Positions 35,780-45,237 are shown, counted from the first letter of the stretch. The stretch: 64,000 bases of DNA from Kolteria novifilia (GCA_007748055.1 CP036279.1:7378001-7442000), one strand, 5' to 3'. Numbers and translations are program-made. Notes: generated from the sequence alone by a model not told the origin.

Positions 35780-36724
35780 ATGTCGAGTCTGATCGACTGC
35801 CATGGCGCCACTGACATTGGCCGCGTCCGCGACACCAACCAGGATCGGCTGCTCATCGCCGACGTCGCCCAATCCTACTTCGATGGAAAGTCGCACTCCC
35901 CAATTCCGGCCTCGAGTGATCCTTCTCCCGCGAAGCTCCTCGTCATCGCCGACGGCGTCGGTGGAGTCAAGGGCGGGGAGACCGCCAGCCAGATCGCTGT
36001 CCAAACCATCGGCCAATGCGTCCACAATCTCGCCACGCGCCATCGACGGATCGACGCGTCCAACGAGTCCTCGTTCGTCGACGACTTGCGCCATTGCCTA
36101 ACGCACTGCCAAGCGTCGATGGACGATTGCGTCGCGCCCGATGCGGAGGATCGCGGGATGGGCACGACGATCACGATGGCGTACCTGTTGTGGCCGAAGC
36201 TCTTCGTCGTCCACGCTGGCGACAGTCGCTGCTATTTGATGCGCAATGCGGTCCTCCGGCGCCTGACGCGGGATCACAACTTGGCCGAGAAGCTTATTGA
36301 GGAAGGGGAGCTCGATCTCGAGGAGGCCGAGAGTTCCCATCTCGACATGGTCCTCTGGAATGTCGTTGGCCCCGATCGGGAGGTCAAACCCGACGTCGAG
36401 ACCGAAGAGCTCTTCCTCGGGGATACGCTACTGTTGTGTAGCGATGGGCTGACCAAGCACGTGACCGACGCGTCGATCGCCGAGATCCTTCGTCGGCAAG
36501 GGTCCGCCGAAACGATCTGCAAGACGCTGATCGCGGAGGCCAATCGGCGCGGGGGAACGGACAACGTGACCGTCATCGCCGCCCGCTGCAAGCGGGACTG
36601 GCAGCCAATGCATCCGTCCATTGAGGACTTGATCGAGGATGACGAACCGGGCTCGTCGGCCGTCAGTGATACCGACACGATCATCATCAATGCGAAGGAC
36701 CTGGGGCCACGTCGGCGCCGGTAG
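35780..36724 (+). CDS. PP2C-family serine/threonine phosphatase
   Basis: The 314-residue protein has the PP2C motifs in order: GRVRDTNQDRLL, VIADGVGGVKGGE with the metal-binding Asp, GMGTTITMAYL, FVVHAGDSRCYLM, LTRDHNLAEKLI, LLLCSDGLTKHVTD and GGTDNVTVIAARC. It should remove phosphate from Ser/Thr in the cytosol, opposing Hanks-type kinases, which are abundant in planctomycetes. The C-terminal tail is acidic (IEDLIEDDEPGSS). I chose the ATG at 35780, with GGAGGAGCAGG upstream; the frame is open to 35729. Confidence 0.9.
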   Translation: MSSLIDCHGATDIGRVRDTNQDRLLIADVAQSYFDGKSHSPIPASSDPSPAKLLVIADGVGGVKGGETASQIAVQTIGQCVHNLATRHRRIDASNESSFVDDLRHCLTHCQASMDDCVAPDAEDRGMGTTITMAYLLWPKLFVVHAGDSRCYLMRNAVLRRLTRDHNLAEKLIEEGELDLEEAESSHLDMVLWNVVGPDREVKPDVETEELFLGDTLLLCSDGLTKHVTDASIAEILRRQGSAETICKTLIAEANRRGGTDNVTVIAARCKRDWQPMHPSIEDLIEDDEPGSSAVSDTDTIIINAKDLGPRRRR

Positions 36725-36797
36725 CCGAGATCTCGGTCCGAGGTTGTTCCTGGAGGATGGGCGTTTCGCGGCATGATCGCGCGAGCATGAGTCGCTT

Positions 36798-36824
36798 CGC
36801 ATGCCCACGTAAACGTGAGTCACG
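36798..36824. repeat. GTGGGCAT-family palindrome (degenerate)
   Basis: GCATGCCCACGTAAACGTGA: the left arm is intact but the right arm has decayed (CGTGAGTC). It sits between two convergent genes. Confidence 0.55.
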
Positions 36825-36829
36825 CGGCG

Positions 36830-37015
36830 TTAGAACTGCTTGTGCGTTTCCCAGCCCTGCCAAATAATGAGGCCCGCCGCGACCAGGACGATGATGTCGG
36901 TCATCAGGCTGTAGCGACCGAAGGGAAGGCCGAGAACGAGGTCAAGAATGAAGATGACGGCGAGGATCGCCGCGATAATCAGCGTGACCAGATTGAGAAC
37001 TTTGGACAACTTCAT
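36830..37015 (-). CDS. Two-helix small membrane protein
   Basis: The 61-residue product consists of two hydrophobic helices: LVTLIIAAILAVIFILDLVL (about residues 8-27) and DIIVLVAAGLIIWQGWE (about 39-55), joined by a short loop LPFGRYSLMT. The start at 37015 (MKLSKVL) gives a normal N-terminus; an ATG three codons upstream is possible. It is convergent with the PP2C gene. Proteins of this size and shape occur widely in planctomycetes without known function. Confidence 0.65.
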   Translation of the reverse strand: MKLSKVLNLVTLIIAAILAVIFILDLVLGLPFGRYSLMTDIIVLVAAGLIIWQGWETHKQF

Positions 37016-37301
37016 CGCGTGCAAAATCCGGCTCCGTCACCATCCCTGGGCATGCAGACCATGGCCTTGTTCCGTCCAGACCCGATCGCGTTCGATGTGC
37101 CGCGGCACCCTTCGCGGTGACTACCTCGAAGAAGGGTTACGCTAGCAGCCGCATCGCCGCGCGGCTACTCTCTTTGCCGTTGTAGCTCACCTTGGCCTTC
37201 GCCGCAAGCAATGCTCGCCGCTCCCCGGCCCCGCTTTTCGACTTTCCCGTGCCCGAATCGTCAGAATCGGCGCAGCGACGAGACTCTCGGAGCAATTCGG
37301 G

Positions 37302-38303
37302 TCAGTCGGAAGCCTTCTCCGGCGTCCCCTCGATCACTTCGTGCACGACCTGGTCGGCGACGACACCCTCCGCGTGGGCTTCGAAGTTGAGCAATAGCCG
37401 ATGCTGAAGCGCCGCGACCGCTCCGGCGCGGACGTCGTCGTAGCTGACGTTGATCCGCCCCTCAACCAGGGCGCGGACCTTCGCGGCCAGCACGAGCGTC
37501 TGCGCCCCGCGCGGACTGCTCCCCAACCGCACGAAACGGCCGACGGTCACCGGAGCGAACTCGCTCGACGGATGAGTCGCCAGCACGAGACGCACCGCGT
37601 AGTCGGTCACGTGCGGGGCAATCAGCACCTCCCGGACGAGTTGCTGGAAGCGAGCGATCTCCCGGCCGTCGACCACCGAGTTGATTTCCGGCTTCTTCTC
37701 CGTGGTCGTCCTCTCCAAAATCCCGGCAATCTCCTCTCGCTTGGGCGATTCGACCAGCAGCTTGAAGAAGAAGCGGTCGAGTTGAGCCTCGGGGAGCGGA
37801 TATGTCCCCTCCTGCTCCACCGGGTTTTGCGTTCCCATGACGAAGAAGGGCTCGTCCAAGCGATGGATCGTCCCTCCGACGGTGACGGAGTGCTCCTGCA
37901 TCGCCTCAAGCAGGGCCGACTGTGTCTTCGGGGTGGCCCGGTTGATCTCGTCGGCCAAGACGATCTGGGCAAAGACCGGGCCGGGTTGGAAGACGAGCTT
38001 GCGATCGCCCGAGTCGCCGGTGGCCAGGACGTTGGTCCCGATGATGTCCGCCGGCATCAAGTCGGGCGTGAACTGAATGCGTTTGAACGGAAGATCGAGG
38101 ACTTCGGAGAGGGTACGGACGAGATAGGTCTTGCCCAGGCCCGGCACGCCCTCGAGCAAGGCGTGGCCCCCCGCGAAGACACAGGTCAGGACGCCGTCGA
38201 TGATCTCTCGCTGGCCGACGATCGCCTTGCCGATCTCCTCGCGCAGCCGGGTGTGCAGTTGGCGGAACTCTTCGGCTTCCTGCTCGAACGATGGCGTATT
38301 CAA
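37302..38303 (-). CDS. MoxR-family AAA ATPase
   Basis: The 333-residue protein is a typical MoxR (RavA/MoxR clade): IVGQREIIDGVLTCVFAGGH, Walker A GVPGLGKTYL, FTPDLMPADIIGTNVL, Walker B IVLADEINRATPKTQSALLE and FFVMGTQNPVEQEGTYPLPE. MoxR ATPases act as chaperones for metal-cofactor or surface protein complexes and normally precede genes for DUF58 and von Willebrand-factor-A proteins. Here none of those follow; after 286 bp only a small membrane protein gene is found. Confidence 0.92.
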   Translation of the reverse strand: MNTPSFEQEAEEFRQLHTRLREEIGKAIVGQREIIDGVLTCVFAGGHALLEGVPGLGKTYLVRTLSEVLDLPFKRIQFTPDLMPADIIGTNVLATGDSGDRKLVFQPGPVFAQIVLADEINRATPKTQSALLEAMQEHSVTVGGTIHRLDEPFFVMGTQNPVEQEGTYPLPEAQLDRFFFKLLVESPKREEIAGILERTTTEKKPEINSVVDGREIARFQQLVREVLIAPHVTDYAVRLVLATHPSSEFAPVTVGRFVRLGSSPRGAQTLVLAAKVRALVEGRINVSYDDVRAGAVAALQHRLLLNFEAHAEGVVADQVVHEVIEGTPEKASD

Positions 38304-38656
38304 CGTCGGTGCCCTTCTCGCTGTGGTTCCCGCCGGTGGCCCCGGCCTTCACCAAGGATACCAATCGGCGGTCGTCGTCGCATGGGCGATTCTCCCCGGG
38401 ACACGCGTTGATGACTTGAGCCAATTCTCGTCGCGGGCGTTGGGTTGAGTCGATACTGGGCACGCTTGTAGGGACTGGCGCGATCGTGGCGCGCTGGGAA
38501 GGCGGTCGTTCGCATCGGATGTCCGCCGATTCGACGCGGACGGACGCTCGTCAGTCATAATGCGCAGGAGAGTAGTTCGTCGTCGCAGGGAACGCACGTC
38601 GGCCCATTCGATCTGATTTGACCAGACTCGACCAACGATTGCCGAGGAGTTCCGCC
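38304..38656. other. Divergent intergenic region, nothing recognised
   Basis: This 353-bp stretch lies between the divergent MoxR and secreted-protein genes and should hold both promoters. I see no convincing gene, repeat of the dispersed families or clear promoter pair. Confidence 0.4.
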
Positions 38657-38956
38657 ATGAGACGCTCGTTCGTCACCGCCTGCGCACTGCTGGTTTTGAT
38701 GATCACACTGCCCGAAGTCGCCCAAGCGGGCAAGTGGAAGCACCGTCACCGTCGCAACAAGTTCCCGATCCGCGGCGAGACCGTTTGGTACAGCGAGCCG
38801 CCCGTGCCCGGCTACATGCTCCCGCGGCACTACCAGGAGTTCGGAACCCAGAATCCGAGCTACATGTTCGACTTCCGTGGCGTCTATCCCAACTATCCGT
38901 TGATCAATCTCTCGATCGACACCAATCCCGCCGCCCGGCTCAACTTCCCGAACTGA
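38657..38956 (+). CDS. Small secreted basic/aromatic protein
   Basis: The 99-residue product has a clean signal peptide (FVTACALLVLMITLPEVAQA) followed by a very basic stretch (GKWKHRHRRNKFPIR) and then a Tyr/Pro/Asn-rich part (EPPVPGYMLPRHYQEFG, GVYPNYPLINLS). GAGGAG lies 7 nt before the ATG at 38657. The gene stands alone between intergenic regions. I do not recognise a family; a cell-envelope role is only inferred from the signal peptide. Confidence 0.65.
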   Translation: MRRSFVTACALLVLMITLPEVAQAGKWKHRHRRNKFPIRGETVWYSEPPVPGYMLPRHYQEFGTQNPSYMFDFRGVYPNYPLINLSIDTNPAARLNFPN

Positions 38957-39454
38957 CGGACGTCGCTACCAACGCCTTCGTTGTCCGGTTGCTCATTTGG
39001 CCCGAGTGCCGTTGCTCCCCCCTGGCTCCCATCGACGGCATCCGTTCTCCCAACATCTATTCGCTGCCGGCTACGAACGGCCCTCTTGGCCAATCTCGGC
39101 GTTGGAGAAACTCGACGGACCGGCGGATTCGCCTGCGTTTCTTCTCCTTGATCTGGGCCAACATCGCTCGTTCTCGCCATGGCCCGCTTAAATCAACGGG
39201 CTGCTAGTCGGGGGTTCGTCGCCAGAGGTGGCAACCCCTGGAAATGATGCCGATCCATTCATGAAGCCCCAGAGGGGCGCAGGTAGTTCACAGGCTACCG
39301 TCGCCACCTTCGGGGCTCGAACCAAATCCTTCCCAAACCAGGGGTTGAAACCCCTAGCTAGCAACCGTCGTCGCTTCGCGGCTGAGGCAGTCCCGAACCT
39401 GTTGGCGGATCAGAGGCGATGCACGGGACGATCGTCAGTGATGCGAAAGGGGTT

Positions 39455-39571
39455 GATCGCTCGTCAATCTGGGTTCGCCTCGCGAACACGAGCCCCGGAG
39501 TTTGGAACGTCGTCGCCCGTCGATTGGTGGCGTTTTCTAGGGCCTCTTGTCCATTGGCGAGCAACCGAGGC
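39455..39571. repeat. Solitary decayed 158-bp unit, reverse orientation
   Basis: Read on the minus strand the segment follows the array units in order: the CCGAGG arm with the TTGCTCGCCAA loop region, the CAAGAGGCC and GACGACGTTCCAAACTCCGG internal blocks, GTTCGC-GAG-GCGAAC (hairpin 2 intact), and the CCCAGATT arm. Parts of hairpin 1 are lost. It shows that the unit also exists as a dispersed single copy. Confidence 0.8.
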
Positions 39572-39599
39572 GATCCGGCGTGATGGAGAAGAAGAAGGG

Positions 39600-39636
39600 A
39601 AGCCCCCCTCTATCTCCCCCTTGGACAAGGGGGAGC
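39600..39636. repeat. Dispersed CCCCCTTGGACAAGGGGG element
   Basis: AAGCCCCCCTCTATC then TCCCCCTTGGACAAGGGGGA. Both core and left flank match the copies at 3566 and 58355. It ends about 20 nt before the stop codon of the channel gene. Confidence 0.85.
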
Positions 39637-39656
39637 ACAGGAGAGTACAGGAGAGT

Positions 39657-41219
39657 CTACAGCGAGAAGAACTCGCGGACGCGGGAGAGAAGGCCGTCTT
39701 CGGCGGTGGGGGCACTGTCGTCGATTCGGCGGAGATTCTCGTGGTGATCGCCGAGCTCTTGGCGACGCTCGGAAATCGTCTTGCAAATCTCCTCGACCAA
39801 ACTCGGGAACGCGAGCAGGATCTGCCGGAAGGCGGCCTTGCAGACGACCAGCACGACGACGTTGCCGACCGCCCGCACCGTGGCGGTGCGCCGCGCTCCC
39901 GTCATCAACGACATCTCGCCGAAGTACGTCCCCGGTCCGAGTTGGGTGATCGTCAGGCTCTCTTTGTTCTCGATCCCGCTGCTGATGCGGACATCCCCCT
40001 GCTCGATCACGAAGAGCTCGTCCCCCTCGTCTCCCTGACGAATGATCGCCTCGCCATCGGAATAGAGTCTCGTCTCGGCCATCGACGCCAAACGATCGAT
40101 CGCTTGATCGGAGAGCGAGACAAATAGCGGCAGCTCGCGCAGGACGGTGCGGCGTTCGGCCAGCGCCGCGGCTTGCATGCGCGACTCGGCGTCCTCGTTG
40201 TTGTGCTCGAGCCGGACTTCGCGCTGGGCGACGGGGAGCTCGACGCCGTGACGCTTGAGCGCGTACCAGATCCGGTCGCGTGCCGAGCCGTCGACTTTAT
40301 CGCGCTTGTCGAACTCGGTCGTGAAGAACCGAACCCAGAACTCGACACCGCGATCGTTGAAGTCGTTGGTGACGACCGATGGCGCCGGGTAGGTCAGGAC
40401 GCCGTAGGAGTCGGCGATCGCGTCGAGAATGATCTGCTGCACGCGCACCGGAGGGACGGCGTAGGGGACGGTGACGAAGATCGACCGCCGCGACCAGGGG
40501 TTGGGCTTGCTGAAGTTGCGGATGTGGCCTTGGCCGAGCGTGGCGTTGGGGACGACGACCTCGACTTGGTCGAGGGTGATCACGGTGGTGGCGCGCCAGT
40601 TGATCTCGATCACCTTGCCGATGTGGTAGGACTTGTCGTCGAACTGAATCCAGTCGTCGACCTCGAATGGCCGCTGGGCCTGGATCGCCAAACCGGCGAA
40701 GAGGTTGCCGATCGTGTCCCGCAGCGACAGTCCGATGACCGCGGTCAGCAGGGCCGAGCCGGTCGCCAGTTGGGCGGCGCGGATGCCGGCGTCGTTGAGG
40801 ACCATCATCAGCGCGACGATGTAGATGAGCCATTGGATCATGTCGAGCAAGATCTTCGGCATCGCCGTTAGGAAATTGCTTAGGAGCAATTCGACGATGA
40901 TGACCATCACGCAGCGGCCGATCGCCGAGAGAAGCAGGAAGAGCGATCCCAGGACGAGCGTCGTGTAGAGCGACGTCGAGGCCGGAACCGCCGAGGCGAT
41001 CAGCGACAACGCGATCGACATGACACAGAAGCAGAAGGGGCCCGAGGCGAGCCGGCGCCGCTTCTCGCCTCCGAACACGATGATGAAGACGATCAGAACG
41101 AAGGCGATCGCCTCGCCGATGCCTCCGTAGGGGAACGCTTCGCGAAGATGGTCCCAATAGTCCTGGCCACCGACGGCCGCGAAGAGAGGGTGTGTCGCGT
41201 GGGCCAACCCAGCGTCCAT
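39657..41219 (-). CDS. MscS-like channel with cyclic-nucleotide-binding domain
   Basis: The 520-residue protein starts with several membrane helices (AIAFVLIVFIIVFGG, LYTTLVLGSLFLLLSAIG, MIQWLIYIVALMMVLNDAG), then the MscS pore and beta domain (GSALLTAVIGLSLRDTIGNL, FEVDDWIQF, VVVPNATLGQGHIRNFSKP). The last 150 residues hold a cyclic-nucleotide-binding-type domain (LPLFVSLSDQAIDRLA, IIRQGDEGDELFVIEQGDV, GTYFGEMSLMTGARRTATVR with the phosphate-binding cassette). It is probably an osmotic or ligand-gated channel in the inner membrane. I chose the ATG at 41219 with AGGAT upstream; the open frame continues to 41876 without sense. Confidence 0.88.
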   Translation of the reverse strand: MDAGLAHATHPLFAAVGGQDYWDHLREAFPYGGIGEAIAFVLIVFIIVFGGEKRRRLASGPFCFCVMSIALSLIASAVPASTSLYTTLVLGSLFLLLSAIGRCVMVIIVELLLSNFLTAMPKILLDMIQWLIYIVALMMVLNDAGIRAAQLATGSALLTAVIGLSLRDTIGNLFAGLAIQAQRPFEVDDWIQFDDKSYHIGKVIEINWRATTVITLDQVEVVVPNATLGQGHIRNFSKPNPWSRRSIFVTVPYAVPPVRVQQIILDAIADSYGVLTYPAPSVVTNDFNDRGVEFWVRFFTTEFDKRDKVDGSARDRIWYALKRHGVELPVAQREVRLEHNNEDAESRMQAAALAERRTVLRELPLFVSLSDQAIDRLASMAETRLYSDGEAIIRQGDEGDELFVIEQGDVRISSGIENKESLTITQLGPGTYFGEMSLMTGARRTATVRAVGNVVVLVVCKAAFRQILLAFPSLVEEICKTISERRQELGDHHENLRRIDDSAPTAEDGLLSRVREFFSL

Positions 41220-41469
41220 GGTGATCCTATCCCGTGAGTCAATACTTTCGGTGCCCAAGGCGACGGGACGACTCCGCGTCGGCGCGGGCACGCGATCGTC
41301 AATCGAAGTGACAGCGTACGGTGTCCGGGGAGGTGTTGCCAGTCTTCTCCCCAGGAGGGGTGCGCGATCCCGACTTTGTTTACAATGAGTCCGCTGCGGG
41401 GAAGTCGCGGGACCGTCGGTCCGCCGGATTGGGGCCCGTGGCGATCTGTCGAGTGCAGGGAGTGCTGCC

Positions 41470-42771
41470 GTGTCGATTCGCGTGGGCGTTTCGAGTGTCG
41501 CTTCGGTCGTCGGGCTCTTGGTGGGACTTGGTGGCGCGGTGGCGCTGGAGGCGTCCCCACCCGTCGACGAGACGAAACAGCGTGTCGAGAATCTCGTCAA
41601 GGAGCTCGACGCACCCAAGCGGTCCGATCGGGAGAAGGCGGGCGAAGCGCTCCGCTCGCTGGGCGCCGACGCGATCGAGTACTTGCCGGCGCTCGATGAC
41701 CGTGGGCTCTCGGCCGAGCAGCACAATCGCTTGAAGCGTCTCCTGCCCGCGCTTTGGGATGCGAAACGGCAGCGCGACGTCGAAGGCTCACGGATCGGCC
41801 CCTTCGCGAAGAAACTCGCGGTCGAGGAGCTTCTCTTGGAGATCGAGGAGGCGACCGGCAACCGCATGGTCGACATGCGTCTGGAACTGAACCAGCCGAT
41901 CAGCGACGCCCTTGTCAGTCTGCCGAAGGAAACGACCTTTTGGCAGGCGCTCGATCAGATGAACGAACAAGCCGGCACGTCCTACTTTCTCTATCCACAG
42001 GGCCGCGCGCTCGGGATTAGCGGCAACCCGGGTGTCCAGCCGCCGGTCGACTACGCGGGGGCGCTGCGTTTGGCGGTCTCCCAGATCGTATTGCGCAACG
42101 TCTTTCAGCCGCGACCTGACACTTCGTGTCGCGTCGACTTGCAGGTCTTGGTCGAACCGCGTCTGAAGCCGTTGGCGATCACGGTGCCCTTCGAGAAGTT
42201 CGCGGCAATTCTGGACAAGGGAGAACCGCTCGCGTTCGCCCGCGACGAGGAACTGACGATCGAGGTCGACCCGACGAGCATCGTGACGGAGTTCACGCTT
42301 CGTCTGGAGCAGCCGCCACGGGAGGCGACGACGATCAAGTCGCTGCGTGGGGAGATCGGCTTGCTCTTACCCGCGGCCCAAAGCGTCTTCACGTTCGAGG
42401 ATCTGGCCAAGGATGAGCGGCAGACGAAGAACACGACCGATCTTCGCGTCAACCTGGTCGACAGCTTCGAGGACGACGGCATCTACACGTTCGCGCTCGA
42501 GTTCGAGTGGTTGGACGATCGCCGGGCGATTCCGAGTCACCTACGGAGCCTGCTCGAACCGGAGGTCTATCTCGAACTCGGAGACGGGAGCCGTTTCGCC
42601 CAGAACGGTGGGCTCAGCACGCTGGTACTCGAGGATTCGCGTGTCGGGTTCGAGTACATCTTCGTCGATGTTCCCGCGAAGCGATCGGACGTGAAGCTGA
42701 TCGCGACGGTTCCCACCGGTATCGGCACCGTCAGCGTGCCGATCGAGTTCAAGGATCTGCCGCTGCCGTAG
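41470..42771 (+). CDS. Secreted protein, planctomycete hypothetical
   Basis: The 433-residue product has a short signal peptide (VASVVGLLVGLGGAVALEA), then a helical region (QRVENLVKELDAPKRSDREK, up to about residue 110) that resembles the HEAT-like N-termini of other planctomycete secreted proteins, then a mixed alpha/beta region (FWQALDQMNEQAGTSYFLYP) similar to secretin/TonB short domains, and a C-terminal all-beta part (IEVDPTSIVTEFTLRLEQ, LKLIATVP-type strands). The start is a GTG with AGGGAG upstream. No enzyme motif is seen. It is convergent with the SDR gene. Confidence 0.65.
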   Translation: MSIRVGVSSVASVVGLLVGLGGAVALEASPPVDETKQRVENLVKELDAPKRSDREKAGEALRSLGADAIEYLPALDDRGLSAEQHNRLKRLLPALWDAKRQRDVEGSRIGPFAKKLAVEELLLEIEEATGNRMVDMRLELNQPISDALVSLPKETTFWQALDQMNEQAGTSYFLYPQGRALGISGNPGVQPPVDYAGALRLAVSQIVLRNVFQPRPDTSCRVDLQVLVEPRLKPLAITVPFEKFAAILDKGEPLAFARDEELTIEVDPTSIVTEFTLRLEQPPREATTIKSLRGEIGLLLPAAQSVFTFEDLAKDERQTKNTTDLRVNLVDSFEDDGIYTFALEFEWLDDRRAIPSHLRSLLEPEVYLELGDGSRFAQNGGLSTLVLEDSRVGFEYIFVDVPAKRSDVKLIATVPTGIGTVSVPIEFKDLPLP

Positions 42772-42794
42772 GAGCCTTGCTTCTCTCGGACTGT

Positions 42795-42832
42795 TCGGGT
42801 GCCACTGGCTGCTCGCCAGCCCGTGCCGAAGA
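42795..42832. repeat. REP-like element, GGGTGCCA family (beta)
   Basis: TCGGGTGCCACTGGCTGCTC then GCCAGCCCGTGCC. CACTGGCTG and CAGCCCGTG form a stem with a CTCGC loop. It lies between two convergent genes. Confidence 0.8.
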
Positions 42833-42892
42833 GTAGGGGATCGTTTGAACGCCATTGCGCGATGACAACGCCGTAGAGGGGACAACTGTCGA

Positions 42893-43630
42893 TCACACCT
42901 CGAAGGGCAACTGGCGGATATCGGCGAAGGAGCCGCTTGGCAGGTGCTCGGGGACTCGGGCGATGACCTCAAGGAGCCTCGGGGCGAGTTCCTCCGAGGT
43001 CGGCATGTCGGACGTCTCTCGCTTGCTCCGCAAGACCTCGAGTGACGGGTAGGTCTCCGAAGGCGGAATACCGCAGAGCTGGTCCTGCATCGCGGTGTCG
43101 ACCAGGCCGGGCGCGATCGCGCAGAAGTGCGTCCCGGGCCTTTCGGCGGCGTAGAGCTTCGTGAGCATGTTCAGGGCCGCCTTGGAGAGGGAATAGCCCC
43201 GCCAACCGCGGTTGCCGTTGACAGCGGCTCCCGACGACATCGTGACAACCTGGCGGACAGTGCGGCTCTCCGCGAAGAGGGCGTCGAGGACGAGCTTGTT
43301 GGCCCAGAGGTTGACGTCCATGACATGGCGCATTTCGTCGAGGTCGGCCTCCGCGAGATCTCCGAAGGTACCGAGGATGCCCGCGTTGAGGATCGCGAGA
43401 TCGATCGCGCCGGTGTCGCGCAGAAGGTCGATGAGTGTCGGGACGATTCGATCGCTCTCGCTCAGGTCGAGGGAGCGGAAGCGAAAGCTGTCCCGGCGAG
43501 CCAGGTCCTTGGGCTCGCGGCGGCTGACACCGATCACGTCTCCGTCCGCGTCGAGGATGGTCGCGGCCAGCGCGTGGCCGATACCGGAGCTGACGCCGGT
43601 GATGAAGGTCGTGTTGCGTGCCTCGGGCAT
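42893..43630 (-). CDS. Short-chain dehydrogenase/reductase
   Basis: The 245-residue protein has the SDR nucleotide motif TFITGVSSGIGHALA, ILNAG, and the catalytic YSLSK with a preceding MSSGAA. The dinucleotide-binding region continues with VIGVSRREPKDLARRD, where the basic residues after the second strand favour NADPH. The substrate is unknown. AAGGAG precedes the ATG at 43630, 23 nt after the PhoD stop codon on the same strand, so the two are probably one operon. Confidence 0.85.
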   Translation of the reverse strand: MPEARNTTFITGVSSGIGHALAATILDADGDVIGVSRREPKDLARRDSFRFRSLDLSESDRIVPTLIDLLRDTGAIDLAILNAGILGTFGDLAEADLDEMRHVMDVNLWANKLVLDALFAESRTVRQVVTMSSGAAVNGNRGWRGYSLSKAALNMLTKLYAAERPGTHFCAIAPGLVDTAMQDQLCGIPPSETYPSLEVLRSKRETSDMPTSEELAPRLLEVIARVPEHLPSGSFADIRQLPFEV

Positions 43631-43653
43631 GGGTGCTCCTTGGGAGGGTTGAC

Positions 43654-45237
43654 CTATGCCGGTTTGGCGCCCGGCTGGCCGGCTTCGACGACGAAGCTGG
43701 CGCGGGGGAAGACCTTGCCGCCGGGTTTGGTGATATCGTCGACGACCATGTAGTCGCTGGTCCACTCGGTCGGGGTGAGCGTGCAGCGGACGTAGCCGCG
43801 CTCGGCGTTGAGGAACTGCACGCAGGGGTTGCCGGCGAGGACGAGATCCTGGCCGCGAATTTGCTGGACGCCGTTGCCGCCACTGGAGATCGAGGTGGTG
43901 ACGAACTCGGTCGCGACGACATCGGTGTCGTGCTGGCGGTCGTCGACGCGGAGGTTGTTGACCCAGTTGGAATGGATGTCGCCGGTGAGGATGACCGGGT
44001 TGGGAATCTGGCGATCGGCGAGGAACTTCATCAGCTCCATCCGCTCGTGAGTGTATCCCGGCCATTGGTCCATTGAGTAGGTCGCGGTCCCCTCCTTGGG
44101 GAAGCCGACCATGCCCATCATCACCTGTTGGGCCAAAACGTTCCACGTCGCCTTGGAGCCGATCAGCGTCGCGTGGAGCCAGTCGCGTTGGCGACGCCCC
44201 AGCATCGAGTTGTTTCGATCCAGAGCCGCGTCATTGAGGGGCGAGCGGACATCGCCGTTGGGCTGATCGCCGCGATACTGGCGGGTGTCGAGGACCATCA
44301 GGTCGGCGAGTCGCCCGAACGGCGCCCGCCGGTAGAGCTGCATGTGCGGGCCGCGCGGGAGCGAGCGACGCCGCAGCGGCATCATCTCGTAATAGGCCTG
44401 ATACGCGTTCGCACGACGAACGAGGAAGTCGGCCGGATCGACCCCTTTCTCCTCGGAGATCGCGTTGGCGCAGTTGTTGTCGAACTCGTGATCGTCCCAG
44501 GTGACGAACCAGGGGCATTGGGCGTGCATGCCGTGCAGCAGCGGGTCGGCGCGGTACTGGGAGAGCCGAACACGGTAGTCGCCCAGCGACGTTATCTCCC
44601 CGCCGACGTGCTTGCGGACGAGGTTATCCTTCCCGGCATACTCGTAGATGTAGTCGCCCAAGTGGAAGACGAGATCGACGTCGTCGCGGGCCATCTGGTC
44701 GTAGGCGGTGTAGAGGCCGTGCTCGTAGTGCTGACACGACGCGAACGCGAAACGGAGTTGGTCGGGGCTCGCGTGCGGAGCGGGCAACGTCCGCGTGCGG
44801 CCGATGGGGCTCTCGGCCTCCCCGGCGCGGAAACGGTACCAGTACCAACGATCGGGCTTGAGGCCATCGACCTCGACATGGACGGAGTGCCCGAGCTGCG
44901 GCGTCGCGACGGTCTCTCCCGAGGCGACGACCTTCTTCAACGACTCGTCCTCGGCGATCTCCCAGCCGACGCCCACCGGCTCGGGCGTCATGCCCCCGTG
45001 GGGCTCGAGCGGCTTGGGGGCGAGTCGGGTCCAGAGGACAACGCTCTGGCTGTCGGGGTCTCCCGAAGCGACGCCGAGCGTGAACGGATCGTCGGGGAAA
45101 CGGGGAGCTGTCGCGGCATGGGTCGAGCGCGACAAGTGAGGCAAGGACGCCAACGCGGTCCCGTAGGCGAGGAACAACCGACGGCTGACACCACCCTCAT
45201 GGCGGACGGCGTCGCGGATCTGGGCGAGATCGAGCAT
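43654..45237 (-). CDS. phoD: Alkaline phosphatase D (Tat-exported)
   Basis: The 527-residue protein has a twin-arginine signal (SRRLFLAYGTALASLPHL) and the PhoD metallophosphatase motifs: PFTLGVASGDPDSQSVVLWT (N-terminal domain), FAFASCQHYEHGLYTAYDQM, FHLGDYIYEY, WDDHEFDNN and LTGDIHSNWVNNL. PhoD binds Fe and Ca and releases phosphate from phosphomono- and diesters outside the cytoplasm. I chose the ATG at 45237, with GAGGAGA 10 nt upstream; the frame is open to 45450. No PHO box is recognised upstream. A Tat signal implies that the folded, metal-loaded enzyme is exported. Confidence 0.92.
   Translation of the reverse strand: MLDLAQIRDAVRHEGGVSRRLFLAYGTALASLPHLSRSTHAATAPRFPDDPFTLGVASGDPDSQSVVLWTRLAPKPLEPHGGMTPEPVGVGWEIAEDESLKKVVASGETVATPQLGHSVHVEVDGLKPDRWYWYRFRAGEAESPIGRTRTLPAPHASPDQLRFAFASCQHYEHGLYTAYDQMARDDVDLVFHLGDYIYEYAGKDNLVRKHVGGEITSLGDYRVRLSQYRADPLLHGMHAQCPWFVTWDDHEFDNNCANAISEEKGVDPADFLVRRANAYQAYYEMMPLRRRSLPRGPHMQLYRRAPFGRLADLMVLDTRQYRGDQPNGDVRSPLNDAALDRNNSMLGRRQRDWLHATLIGSKATWNVLAQQVMMGMVGFPKEGTATYSMDQWPGYTHERMELMKFLADRQIPNPVILTGDIHSNWVNNLRVDDRQHDTDVVATEFVTTSISSGGNGVQQIRGQDLVLAGNPCVQFLNAERGYVRCTLTPTEWTSDYMVVDDITKPGGKVFPRASFVVEAGQPGAKPA

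Larger units (their letters stand above)
38957..39656. other. 700-bp intergenic region with several decayed repeats
   Basis: No gene is evident. Segments at about 39225-39360 carry small palindromes around AGGGGTTGAAACCCCT and CCCCAGAGGGGCG. A decayed single copy of the 158-bp unit in reverse orientation follows (39455-39571), then the CCCCCTTGGACAAGGGGG element (39600-39635). Confidence 0.6.

Noticed and set aside
41220-41876. 219-residue N-terminal extension of the MscS-like protein
   Set aside because: The extension is Ser/Arg/Pro-rich shadow sequence overlapping the opposite-strand secreted-protein gene. ATG 41219 has AGGAT upstream and starts the protein sensibly.
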